From a virus: a stretch of 62,171 nt of DNA. The translations under genes were made by a program, and so were the position numbers. This document shows positions 22,619 to 30,687 of this stretch, in pieces (position 1 is the first letter of the stretch; each line of letters starts with the position of its first letter). The notes beneath the pieces were generated by a model. The model saw only the letters and a list, made by a program, of their open reading frames with translations, was not told the DNA's origin and ran no database searches. The stretch spans positions 1-62,171 of the IMG/VR virus record IMGVR_UViG_3300031772_000034; one strand, written 5' to 3'.

Positions 22619-22910
22619 CCCCTCGATCCGGCCAGTCTTAAACTGTTGGCAGACGAAAGATGGGCGAAAGATTCGTGTTCATAAAATGACGAACGCTCAT
22701 CTAATGAACGCAGTTCTGTTTCTCGAACGACGTCAGAAGAAGGCGGAGGGCTTACACTTATTTCCGGATAATGATTGTTTTGATATTGATTGCCAAGACG
22801 GGTGCTTTTTCATTTCTGAATCTGATCGTCTTTATGACGCTTTAACTGCTGAAGTCGCGCGGCGGGGTCTTAATATTAAACAGTATGCTAAAGAGGTGAA
22901 AAGGTTATAA
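22572..22910 (+). CDS. conserved phage protein, 112 aa
   Basis: Basic N-terminus, then HKMTNAHLMNAVLFLERR (about 37-54), a segment shared by many small phage proteins of unknown function, and an acidic Cys-bearing stretch. RBS AGAAGGAAG is moderate. TAATG-type overlap with the next gene. Confidence 0.6.
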   Translation: MKTRRNRPKHRMPKPNPSIRPVLNCWQTKDGRKIRVHKMTNAHLMNAVLFLERRQKKAEGLHLFPDNDCFDIDCQDGCFFISESDRLYDALTAEVARRGLNIKQYAKEVKRL

Positions 22911-23128
22911 TGAGTACAGAGGTTTTAGAGTTTGGCTATATCGAATTTGAATGTACTGAATGTGGTGCGACGATTGAAGTCGAATGCCCTGATGATCACG
23001 CAGATTTTAAATTTGCCGCAAGTGAAATAAAAGGTCTCGGATGGATAATTATATTTGATAAAGATAAACATGAATTTATGCACTACTGCCCAGAATGTAA
23101 GATCCCGTTTTTAAAGGAGATCAAATGA
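22910..23128 (+). CDS. zinc-ribbon protein, 72 aa
   Basis: CTEC (about residues 15-18) and CPEC (about 61-64) with a further Cys at about 26: a small acidic zinc ribbon. Coupled at both ends. Confidence 0.55.
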   Translation: MSTEVLEFGYIEFECTECGATIEVECPDDHADFKFAASEIKGLGWIIIFDKDKHEFMHYCPECKIPFLKEIK

Positions 23129-23364
23129 CGAAGGATAAAATTATATCGTTAGTCCTTGCTGAACGGGAATCCCAGGATAAGTTATGGGGTGACCAAAGTC
23201 AACATGATCATTTTGTATTTAATGCGATTTTGGGCGAAGAGGTGGGAGAGGTAAGTAGGGCATTATTAGAACGCAAATTCAATCGAGAAAACGATCATCA
23301 TATTGAAGATGAACTTATCCAAGTGATTGCAGTAGCTGTCGCATGGCTTGAGTTTAAATTTTAA
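23125..23364 (+). CDS. MazG-like nucleotide pyrophosphohydrolase, 79 aa
   Basis: LGEEVGEVSRALLE (about 36-49) gives the ExxE half and EDELIQVIAVAVAWLE (about 61-76) the ExxxD-like half of the all-alpha MazG-type NTP-PPase fold. Such phage enzymes hydrolyse NTPs or alarmones; the substrate here is unknown. RBS AAAGGAG; ATGA overlap. Confidence 0.7.
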   Translation: MTKDKIISLVLAERESQDKLWGDQSQHDHFVFNAILGEEVGEVSRALLERKFNRENDHHIEDELIQVIAVAVAWLEFKF

Positions 23365-23380
23365 TCCGGGGAAAGTAAAA

Positions 23381-23941
23381 ATGAAGTCGGGAGCAGGTAA
23401 AAGAAAAGGCGGAGCGTACGAACGTAAGATCGCTCCTATTATAGGGCAATGGTGGTTTGGAAATCCTGATGCGTGTTGGAGAGGTCAATCTTCCGGTGCG
23501 AGGAAGACCTTTCGCAATGAGTTAGATATCGACGTCGGCGACATCGTTCCAGTTAAAGGAGGTTTCTGGCCTTGGGGAATAGAAACGAAAACCCGGAAGA
23601 GCTGGTCATTTGGACAACTCTTTACTTTAGCAGAGAAAAGCCCCTTGATGACTTGGTACTCGGAGATTTATAATAAGGCATCATTAAATCAGTGTCATGC
23701 AATCTTAATTGTAACAGGACCTTGGGAACCAGATTATGTCGTATTTGCGCTTTCAATTTTTAAGAATCCACAGGAATTCCTTGGTCTTTTAAATGATCGA
23801 GCATTCCCCTATGTTTTATTTAAAACATCGCATATAATCATGGTTTTGCAAGATTTTATTACGATAAATCGACAATCCTTTGAAGAAAGAATTGTTCAAT
23901 TTTCTAATTGTAACGATGTCGAAGAGATTGACACAAGATGA
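23381..23941 (+). CDS. PD-(D/E)XK nuclease, resolvase-like, 186 aa
   Basis: KGGAYERKIAPII (9-21), SGARKTFRNELDIDVGDIV (38-56) and WGIETKTRKSW (65-75) form the E...D...ExK active site of Hjc or restriction-like nucleases, with E14, D49/D51 and E68-x-K70. Possible roles are Holliday-junction resolution, host-DNA breakdown or packaging-related cutting. Start 23381 is chosen over TTG 23348 because the nuclease motif begins just after it. The stop lies within the next promoter. Confidence 0.7.
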   Translation: MKSGAGKRKGGAYERKIAPIIGQWWFGNPDACWRGQSSGARKTFRNELDIDVGDIVPVKGGFWPWGIETKTRKSWSFGQLFTLAEKSPLMTWYSEIYNKASLNQCHAILIVTGPWEPDYVVFALSIFKNPQEFLGLLNDRAFPYVLFKTSHIIMVLQDFITINRQSFEERIVQFSNCNDVEEIDTR

Positions 23942-23957
23942 GGTCTTGTGTTAAAAT
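23928..23957 (+). promoter_or_regulatory. family promoter upstream of 23985
   Basis: TTGACA 23928-23933, 18-bp spacer beginning CAAGATGAGG, TAAAAT 23952-23957. The leader carries AGAAAGGAGGTGA. It overlaps the end of the nuclease gene. Confidence 0.85.
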
Positions 23958-23984
23958 TTAATTATAGAAAGGAGGTGACAACTC

Positions 23985-24287
23985 ATGAAAAAGGTAACTG
24001 ACGAGGAAAGGACCCAGTGGGCGAAGTTGTATAACGACGGAACTCCGATCAAAAAGATCGCCGCCGATACCGGCCGCAATCAGATGGTCGTCCGGAAAGC
24101 CCTGCAGAAGGCCGGCGTTCAGTTCCGAGGCGGAGGCGCTTCCGTGTCCGCCGACGAGGTGAAGCAATGGACGAACGCTTTTTTGGCCGGCGAGAACCCG
24201 GTGGAGAAGGCTGGTCGCACCGCCCAGTTGGTGTGGCGCCTGGTCTGCTTCGATCTCAAAACGCGCCTGGAACGGCTCGGCAAATAA
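23985..24287 (+). CDS. HTH DNA-binding protein, 100 aa (paralogue of 18535)
   Basis: HTH at about residues 5-40 (WAKLYNDGTPIKKIAADTGR, VVRKALQKAG). It is followed by the module VKQWTNAFLAGENPVEKA shared with the larger protein at 18535. Clearly more GC-rich than neighbours (many GCC and GGC codons). It has its own strong promoter, a near-perfect Shine-Dalgarno and its own terminator (24304), so it is an independent, probably highly expressed unit. Likely a transcription regulator (inference). Confidence 0.7.
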   Translation: MKKVTDEERTQWAKLYNDGTPIKKIAADTGRNQMVVRKALQKAGVQFRGGGASVSADEVKQWTNAFLAGENPVEKAGRTAQLVWRLVCFDLKTRLERLGK

Positions 24288-24303
24288 CCGACGCCAAGGT
24301 CTG

Positions 24304-24343
24304 ACGGGAGCTCGAGTTCAACCCTCGGGCTCCCGTTTATTTT
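24304..24343 (+). terminator. rho-independent terminator
   Basis: ACGGGAGCTCGAG (24304-24316) pairs over 13 bp with CTCGGGCTCCCGT (24324-24336) around a 7-nt loop, followed by TTATTTT. It closes the single-gene unit 23985. Confidence 0.88.
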
Positions 24344-24356
24344 GAAAGGAGCTATC

Positions 24357-24746
24357 ATGTACGCGGTTCAATCATTACAGTTGTTAGGAAGCGGCTTCGT
24401 TCTTCTCTTCGCTGTCTTCGTGCTCTCTGCTTGTTATGTTCTATTTACGGGCCTCTCTGTATGGAGACAACCAGTTGATCGGAAGTCCCTTTTCGATCGG
24501 ATTGACTACCTCTTCTCTCTTTGGCTCGCCAACATGTCAACGGGGTTAAAATCCGCGTTGATCTGTTCATTGAGCGAAGGGACAACCGGATTTGTCCAGC
24601 CGGAAATGAAAGAGCTGGCCGCCTACCTGAAGGAGCTGTTAACAAAGCAAGAGCAACGGATGTTGGGCGATTGGTTGGCAATCGATTGCGACAAGGAAGA
24701 AGATCTGATTCGATTCGCCGTCACGCGCATACGTAAGTTGTTATAG
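24357..24746 (+). CDS. membrane protein, 129 aa, near lysis genes
   Basis: One long hydrophobic helix at about residues 8-32 (GSGFVLLFAVFVLSACYVLF), then a soluble helical domain. It sits just before the endolysin gene and could be a lysis accessory protein or moron; no holin family is recognised. RBS AAAGGAG. Confidence 0.55.
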   Translation: MYAVQSLQLLGSGFVLLFAVFVLSACYVLFTGLSVWRQPVDRKSLFDRIDYLFSLWLANMSTGLKSALICSLSEGTTGFVQPEMKELAAYLKELLTKQEQRMLGDWLAIDCDKEEDLIRFAVTRIRKLL

Positions 24747-24784
24747 CCCGTGGAAAAATCCTCGGCATAATTTATAATTTCTAT

Positions 24785-25306
24785 ATGTCGAGGTGGCAAA
24801 AAATAGTTGTTCATCATTCGGCTACTAAAGACGGGATCGTCAACGATTGGGTAGCTATTAAAAGGTATCATACAAGCTATCGAATCGATGGCGTTATCGT
24901 TTCAAAGGAAGAATTCCTTGATCGTTCCATGAAACATAAGGGAACGTTATTCGAGGAACCAGATCGAGATATTGCATATCATTTTGGTATCGAGCAAATC
25001 TCAGGTAAGTTACTTCTCCAAATTGGTCGCTCTCTCGATATGGATGGCGCCCATACAAAGGGGCAAAATCAAACCTCAATAGGCATTTGTTGTATTGGTA
25101 ATTACGATCTTGCACCTCCATCAGTGGAGATGAAAGATCTTTTAGTTGATGTCCTCACAGGACTATGTTTTATCTTTAAGATCTCCCCAATCGAAATTTA
25201 TCCTCATAGTAAATTCGCTGTTAAGACGTGCCCTGGAAAACTGTTCCCGCTTTCGGAAATCCAAATAAGGGTGGGCGTTAAGTTCGCGATCGCCGATATC
25301 GGGTAA
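24785..25306 (+). CDS. endolysin, N-acetylmuramoyl-L-alanine amidase
   Basis: Amidase_2/PGRP-fold peptidoglycan hydrolase, 173 residues. VVHHSA (8-13) provides the first zinc His; then YHF, GAHTKGQNQTSIGICCIGN, and PHSKFAVKTCPG, which supplies the second His and the Cys. No signal peptide or cell-wall-binding domain, so release depends on a holin. TATAAT at 24773-24778 lies close to the ATG, with a weak -35 (TGGAAA). Confidence 0.88.
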   Translation: MSRWQKIVVHHSATKDGIVNDWVAIKRYHTSYRIDGVIVSKEEFLDRSMKHKGTLFEEPDRDIAYHFGIEQISGKLLLQIGRSLDMDGAHTKGQNQTSIGICCIGNYDLAPPSVEMKDLLVDVLTGLCFIFKISPIEIYPHSKFAVKTCPGKLFPLSEIQIRVGVKFAIADIG

Positions 25307-25321
25307 AACGTGGAGACCTTT

Positions 25322-25615
25322 ATGGATCAGGAGCTTCGAGAGTCTTTTGCAGAGGTTTTTAGAAAGTTAAATGATTTAAAGGATGATGGATTTAAGTTTC
25401 AATTAGGCATGTCGGAGAGAGTCACCGGGATGGAATCGGACCTCAAATCAATCAATAAAACTCTTGGATATCATTGCGCTGATAGGGGTCTTCACGGATC
25501 CAACGGAAACGGTAAGAATAGCGTTAAGATCGGCGCGAAAGAGATTATTTATATCATCTTAACTCTCGCGGGCGTTATAGGCATTCTTGCAACAGTAATT
25601 AATAAGGGCGCCTGA
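25322..25615 (+). CDS. holin-like protein, 97 aa
   Basis: Helical, charged N-terminal 70 residues and one C-terminal membrane helix (EIIYIILTLAGVIGILATVI), the layout of XhlA-type holin or hemolysin proteins. Directly follows the amidase. Start ATG 25322 has GGAG 6 bases upstream; a GTG at 25310 is possible. Confidence 0.6.
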   Translation: MDQELRESFAEVFRKLNDLKDDGFKFQLGMSERVTGMESDLKSINKTLGYHCADRGLHGSNGNGKNSVKIGAKEIIYIILTLAGVIGILATVINKGA

Positions 25616-25634
25616 TCGATTAGGAGATAATAGT

Positions 25635-25868
25635 ATGGCAGAAGACAAAATCTTAACCGGGCCACTAACTACGATTCCAGTTCGAAAATTCCGAGAGGTT
25701 CCAAAAGGGAGTCTTAACCCAATGATTAAGATAATTGCAGAAAAGGCCTCTCACTGTCTAACATCTTGGGCTGAACGAAATTCCGTTTCCCCAGAAAATC
25801 CTAACCTTGTTCGCGTAACCAGTATTGTTGATAACTTAAAAAAGGTCGCTGAAATTAAGGGAGAGTAG
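25635..25868 (+). CDS. hypothetical protein, 77 aa
   Basis: Short soluble protein between the lysis genes and the spike, 3 bases before the spike start. It may be a spike or fibre accessory (position only). RBS AGGAGAT. Confidence 0.55.
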   Translation: MAEDKILTGPLTTIPVRKFREVPKGSLNPMIKIIAEKASHCLTSWAERNSVSPENPNLVRVTSIVDNLKKVAEIKGE

Positions 25869-25871
25869 CCA

Positions 25872-28775
25872 ATGTCTTCAGTATCTGATCTGATTCGAGA
25901 TATATCGAACCCACTTTCAAAGAATTGGTGCGTTGATCCAGTTAGTGGAAGCGATTCGAATGACGGATCCCCCGCAGCTCCTTTTCAGCATTTACGAAAA
26001 GCTCTTCAAACAATTGGTGGGATTACAAGTATTACTTGGGCTGATGGTAGTCCTCCTTCGTGGGTATCAGAGGTTAGGGATCTTGAACGATTACCCGCAA
26101 CGGTTGGTAGTGATATCGGATTTCAACTTCGTTGGCGCAAACCAGGAGATGGGTTCATATATATAAGCTTAGGATTTGATCCAACTATATCCTCATCTCA
26201 AACACCTTTAGGTCTTACCGAACAGTGGGGCCCGGAAGTAAAATTTGCGGAAAGCACAACTCCATCGGATGTTTGGCTTTATGATGGCCTTGTAACAGCG
26301 AGCCGAAATCGTCATGTCGCTTCTTTTGGAATCAAACTCAGTTTCAGTTTAAATCCTACGTTCTTCTTTGAAACAACCGAACTAACGAGTTTAGATAAAG
26401 GCGATGGAAGTCAGGTTTTATTCACCGGAACATTGCCACATTTTCCTGTCGTGTCTCCGTTCACAACTTTATACGGATCTACAACCGGTGGGACCGAAAC
26501 CTTTACAGATGATGGATTGGGAAATCTTACAGGAGATCTTGGGGGATCCGGTACAATTAATTATACCAACGGAAACTATTCTATCACCTTTGCAAATCCT
26601 CTTATCCTTGACGCGGATTTATTTGCACAATGGAATTACGATGATGGAGAAGGTACTGCCAAGTTTGTATCAAATGTAAGTGGCGCGTCCGCGTGTGACG
26701 TGAATATGCGGTGCGCCCACAATATTTATGTCCTTGGCGGACCGATTACAGAAACAATCCCGTGTATCCGAAATTACGTAACCCTAATTGGTCGTGGAAT
26801 AAGCTTAGGGATGGAGCTACTCTATTTCATGCTCGGCTTCGGTGATATGGAAACGAGTATTACGCCATCCATAGGAAGTGATGCGAACCTACTTCCCGTC
26901 GTTACTGTCTTCAACGGAACCCTTCGATCGATCGGAGTAAGTTTCGGTTTCCAGACAACCCTAAGTGGTGGTGGCGAATTGGTCGCACCTGTTTCGGCGG
27001 GCGCGACAGAAATTGAAGTTGATGACGCGAGTGGATTTACCCTCGGGGGACAGGTATATGGATTTCTTAAACTCGGCGCTACGTCGGATCCTCATGAAAT
27101 CTTAAAGTTTTCGGACCTTAATTTTTACGCTTTCGATATGTCAGATAGCCCTGAGCTAAGAGAATCTGTTCCGGGGGCGGGGTATGATGTAATTGTTCTG
27201 AATGCAGATAATGGTCGAGTAGGTACGACATGGCCTGCGGCGGGAAAGTTTACTCTGTCTTTAGCTATCACAGGCTTTGTTTGGGATTACACGGCAGTCG
27301 GAACACTCAGTGAAGGCGGGCTCACAAAGTCTTACATTCTTTTAGCCACCCCGATTTCGCAGACTCTAGTCGATGCATGGAATTTCATGATGAGCGCGTT
27401 TCCCACTATTCCGGGCATCGTTGCTCTTGGGGGGATTAACAACAAAATTCCGTTATTACGGCCACTTGATGCAAGTTGGCCAAGCGGAACAGGGATTACG
27501 TATTGGAGCCCTCCGTGTATTTGCGAACTCTGGTCTGTAAAAACAAAGCTGAACGATTGTTCTTTGATCACATCCTCTGCAGGTATTTTCGTTCCTCCAG
27601 TTGTTGGTGCTCCAATTGCGACAAATTTAATGGCGGGGTTATGGGAGGTTGATATCTCTGAAGAGCGAAATGCTATGTTTATCGTCGGAAAAGGAACCCC
27701 AGGGATTTTAAATTATTCTTTCATGCCTCACCGATATAAGATTGAGCAGTTATACTTTTTAGGTTTTGGGGATTGCCACCTCTTCGATTATCCAGCATTC
27801 GATTTGATCTTACCCTGGGCTGTAACCCCGATCCCGTTCTCAGAGCCGATGATCAATGAATTTACTGATGTTATGCATAGTATGTTCGCGTATTTGGATC
27901 GTGGCGGCCCTGAATTCTTGATTCGCGAAAGAGGTGGAAAAAAGTATAAAGTTCATTTCGAACAAAATGCATATGCGAAAACGAACAAAGACCTCCCAGT
28001 CTTTATTCAGGAATTCTTACTTGGCACAGCGATTCCAGATGATTTACTGGTTGAGTTCGACACTTCTCCGGGACTTTGGCCGACAAACGCGTTAACTCAA
28101 GATCCAAATCCGATGGCATATCCTGATCAATATAAAGCAGGTGGCTCCGTTCAAAGTCTTATCGGGCCCGAAACGGTATTGATGGTCGTTCGAACGATAA
28201 CAACTCATTTACCAATAAGCGGCGTAGCTGTTGCGATTTGTGATGCTACGGGCGTATCGATATTGGCGACAGGAAAAACAAATGGGAGTGGTAATGTTGT
28301 TCTTGATGGAAATACTTCCGCTGGTTATACTTGCCCTGTCGGAGCGTATAGTATCAAGCTTTATAAGGGAGGCGCTAATTTCGAACCGTCTTACCCGATT
28401 TCCGTTGTCGCTGGCGGTCCAAATGCGTTCATTTTAGAAGGGACTGAAATCGTTATTCCAGGGCCCGTAGATCCCACGCTTTGTCGTGTTTATGGGTGGG
28501 CCACAGACGGTGGAACGAGAATCGCGAATTGTAAAGTTACCGCGTTATTGACCGAGCCAGGTGCGAAGGCGGGACTTTTTAAAATAATTTCTCATAAGAT
28601 TGAAGTTATAACCGACGCTACGGGATATTGGCAATTAGACTTGATTCCTAACGCATCGATTACTCAGCCCGGAACTCGTTATCGATTTGCCTTTGAACGA
28701 GAAGACATCGATTATCATTACGATGTTCAGAAGGTCGTCCCTATTGGTCCGGTCGTAAATTTTAACTCTCTATGA
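25872..28775 (+). CDS. tail spike / fibre protein, 967 aa
   Basis: Residues 15-45 (NWCVDPVSGSDSNDGSPAAP) are the usual opening of right-handed beta-helix (pectate-lyase-like, DUF1565-type) surface proteins. The middle is Gly-, Thr- and Ser-rich with many short beta strands. The last 210 residues hold two carboxypeptidase-regulatory/Ig-like modules (TNGSGNVVLDG; TDATGYWQLDLIP). Likely a host-binding or depolymerising spike. It is 15 kb upstream of the head genes, next to the lysis cassette. RBS GGAGAG. Confidence 0.7.
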   Translation: MSSVSDLIRDISNPLSKNWCVDPVSGSDSNDGSPAAPFQHLRKALQTIGGITSITWADGSPPSWVSEVRDLERLPATVGSDIGFQLRWRKPGDGFIYISLGFDPTISSSQTPLGLTEQWGPEVKFAESTTPSDVWLYDGLVTASRNRHVASFGIKLSFSLNPTFFFETTELTSLDKGDGSQVLFTGTLPHFPVVSPFTTLYGSTTGGTETFTDDGLGNLTGDLGGSGTINYTNGNYSITFANPLILDADLFAQWNYDDGEGTAKFVSNVSGASACDVNMRCAHNIYVLGGPITETIPCIRNYVTLIGRGISLGMELLYFMLGFGDMETSITPSIGSDANLLPVVTVFNGTLRSIGVSFGFQTTLSGGGELVAPVSAGATEIEVDDASGFTLGGQVYGFLKLGATSDPHEILKFSDLNFYAFDMSDSPELRESVPGAGYDVIVLNADNGRVGTTWPAAGKFTLSLAITGFVWDYTAVGTLSEGGLTKSYILLATPISQTLVDAWNFMMSAFPTIPGIVALGGINNKIPLLRPLDASWPSGTGITYWSPPCICELWSVKTKLNDCSLITSSAGIFVPPVVGAPIATNLMAGLWEVDISEERNAMFIVGKGTPGILNYSFMPHRYKIEQLYFLGFGDCHLFDYPAFDLILPWAVTPIPFSEPMINEFTDVMHSMFAYLDRGGPEFLIRERGGKKYKVHFEQNAYAKTNKDLPVFIQEFLLGTAIPDDLLVEFDTSPGLWPTNALTQDPNPMAYPDQYKAGGSVQSLIGPETVLMVVRTITTHLPISGVAVAICDATGVSILATGKTNGSGNVVLDGNTSAGYTCPVGAYSIKLYKGGANFEPSYPISVVAGGPNAFILEGTEIVIPGPVDPTLCRVYGWATDGGTRIANCKVTALLTEPGAKAGLFKIISHKIEVITDATGYWQLDLIPNASITQPGTRYRFAFEREDIDYHYDVQKVVPIGPVVNFNSL

Positions 28776-28787
28776 TGTACACCAGGC

Positions 28788-28816
28788 TTGACACAAAACC
28801 TTTTTTAAATTATAAT
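28788..28816 (+). promoter_or_regulatory. family promoter upstream of the replication region
   Basis: TTGACA 28788-28793, 17-bp spacer beginning CAAAACC, TATAAT 28811-28816. One base shorter in spacer than the others. It lies between the spike and the replication block. Confidence 0.85.
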
Positions 28817-28820
28817 TAAA

Positions 28821-29633
28821 GTGAAAGAATGTTTTCGATGTAATTTCGATAAGTTACCTGATTGTAGTTCGTGCGTCGATAGGTTAGTTTGTCAAGATAA
28901 CGTTCCGAAGGAAACGTTTTTTATTTGCGCCATGAATTCAAATTTGACTAAAAGTGAAAAAACGAAGCTGTACTCGAGAACGTATTCTAAAGCGCCCCAG
29001 ACATCGTTAAGGAGATTTAAAATGGCGCCTGCTTCTATTACAACCGTTGAAGAACATATTGGTCAAACCGCTCTCGCGTTAAAACTCCGCAATTGCTTTG
29101 TCTGTGGCTTTGGTGTTAACACCCTCGAGCTCGGTCAATACTTTGGACAGGTCTTTTATCCCCCCCAAAATATCGCGATTGATTATCTTGTGAATCATGA
29201 GGGACGCTCGATCATCGATGCATATCATGCCGCCGCCGGGCCGCTAGAAAAGTTGTTTCCTCTGGAAGTCGTGCACAATATTTTCCGCGCGGTAAAGCGT
29301 ATCGACGGGTCTATGTTAGGATTGATCGGGCTTGGATTATATTTCCAAATGAAAGAAAGGACCAAGGCGCCCCTTGCGTTTCACGTAGAGGAATTCAAAG
29401 TATTCTTCAGGAAATTAAAATTCCCATCCCCCATAAATTTTGTCAAGCAGATTCCCAGAGAATTAGACGTATACGTTGAATATACCCACGATATTGTTGG
29501 CGGGCTACTTAACGGAACAATTTACTCATTCCCTCAGACGGCCAACTCTGCATTGAAGAGATTTCATATTTCTCCCTTTGTAGTTGGTCGTTGGGGTGTA
29601 AAGATCGGAGATGATTGGATCAATGAGTCCTAA
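28821..29633 (+). CDS. hypothetical protein, 270 aa (or 203 aa from 29022)
   Basis: Unrecognised. The N-terminal part has CFRCNFDKLPDCSSC and CQ, a likely zinc site; the C-terminal 200 residues are mixed alpha/beta. The GTG at 28821 is only 4 bases after the -10 box, so the promoter's own transcript could hardly use it. ATG 29022 has a good AAGGAG site. Either the zinc-bearing N-terminus is made from a longer transcript, or the short form is the real product. Confidence 0.6.
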   Translation: MKECFRCNFDKLPDCSSCVDRLVCQDNVPKETFFICAMNSNLTKSEKTKLYSRTYSKAPQTSLRRFKMAPASITTVEEHIGQTALALKLRNCFVCGFGVNTLELGQYFGQVFYPPQNIAIDYLVNHEGRSIIDAYHAAAGPLEKLFPLEVVHNIFRAVKRIDGSMLGLIGLGLYFQMKERTKAPLAFHVEEFKVFFRKLKFPSPINFVKQIPRELDVYVEYTHDIVGGLLNGTIYSFPQTANSALKRFHISPFVVGRWGVKIGDDWINES

Positions 29634-29838
29634 TGCAGGTAGAAACTCGTTTAAGCTACCATCTGAGGTAAATCGGGAGTACCTTACAGTGAAGGACTTC
29701 GCGCATGAATGCAGTCTTTCTTCTGCTGAGATATACTATTTGATTCGTAAGGGAAAACTTACTCCAGATCAGAGGTTTGGAATTTTAATTTTATCGCGAA
29801 AATCGTTGGATCAATTTCGATCCACCAAAAGGAGGTGA
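29623..29838 (+). CDS. small HTH (excisionase/MerR-like) protein, 71 aa
   Basis: YLTVKDFAHECSLSSAEIYY through SRKSLDQF is the HTH_17 pattern of excisionases and small DNA-binding adaptors. Start ATG 29623 is spaced 11 bases from GGAG; ATG 29611 is too close to that site. No integrase is seen, so a regulatory role is more likely than excision. Confidence 0.6.
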   Translation: MSPNAGRNSFKLPSEVNREYLTVKDFAHECSLSSAEIYYLIRKGKLTPDQRFGILILSRKSLDQFRSTKRR

Positions 29839-29843
29839 TCCAA

Positions 29844-30161
29844 ATGGTACCTGAAAAGCCCGAAGAGGCGAAAGAAACCAAAGAAAAGCCGTTGGATGAC
29901 GCCCTATTCGTTCGCGCAGATTTTACTGCCGTTGCGAAGAAGGGGCGGGGTCGGAGAGGAAGATTTTCAAGACCTATCTGCGATCGGTTTATGTCAACGG
30001 GCGAAAAGTGTGTGAAGCTACAGCTTATGGCCATCGCGCCGGAACGCGAACCCGCGAGCGCTGCTTCCACTCTCGTGAGTTATCTACGGCTGCATCCGGA
30101 GTTACCGATCAACATCGTTTTCAGCAACGAAGAGATCGTTATGATCAGAACGGATATGTAG
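29844..30161 (+). CDS. hypothetical protein, 105 aa
   Basis: N-terminal 30 residues are rich in Glu, Lys and Pro; then comes a basic KKGRGRRGRFSRP stretch and a mixed C-terminus. The layout suggests nucleic-acid binding; no family recognised. Start ATG 29844 after AAAGGAGGTGATC. Confidence 0.55.
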   Translation: MVPEKPEEAKETKEKPLDDALFVRADFTAVAKKGRGRRGRFSRPICDRFMSTGEKCVKLQLMAIAPEREPASAASTLVSYLRLHPELPINIVFSNEEIVMIRTDM

Positions 30162-30162
30162 A

Positions 30163-30687
30163 ATGAAAATCGTCCATATCGTTCCACATTTCTTTAACTA
30201 TCGCGAGGCAGTTCTTGTTGAAACATGGTTTCCGGACGCTATTAAGATGTCAACAGGGCCTCTCGCGATATCGGAGTTATGCGATAAGGAATACGAAATC
30301 AAAACGGAAAAGTTATACTATGATCTCTTTGACGTTGTTATTCAAACAAGCGGCGGACCGGTTCCGACGAATCAACTTGGCGCAAGCCTAATCGTTCAAG
30401 AGATTTTCAAAAAGTGTCACGATAACGGTGGAATTGTTGCCACAATATGTTTAGGTGCGAACACATTAGCTTATGCGCTCGATTTGCATGGTGTAACGAT
30501 TACTTGTTTTCCTCTGAAAGTGTTGGTGCGGAAACTTCGAAGTAAGGGTGCAACAGTTACCAGCAGCGCGGTGGAAAGTTATAACAGAATCGTGACCGCA
30601 CAAACACAAATTGATACGTCAAACTGGATCCGAGAAATCCAGAGATTAATCGCGGCAAAAGATCCTAAAAAGTCCAAAAGAGTTTGA
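30163..30687 (+). CDS. DJ-1/PfpI-family (class I amidotransferase-like) protein, 174 aa
   Basis: Flavodoxin-like fold with GGP at 64-66 and the nucleophile-elbow segment ATICLGANTLAYALDLHGV (93-111), placing the predicted nucleophile at C96. E15 or E20 is the likely partner acid. Family members are amidases, glyoxalases, deglycases or proteases; a glutaminase role is also conceivable for this superfamily. In a phage with preQ0 genes it might act on the modified base or its amidation, but that is speculation. Ends at the hairpin 30688. Confidence 0.7.
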   Translation: MKIVHIVPHFFNYREAVLVETWFPDAIKMSTGPLAISELCDKEYEIKTEKLYYDLFDVVIQTSGGPVPTNQLGASLIVQEIFKKCHDNGGIVATICLGANTLAYALDLHGVTITCFPLKVLVRKLRSKGATVTSSAVESYNRIVTAQTQIDTSNWIREIQRLIAAKDPKKSKRV

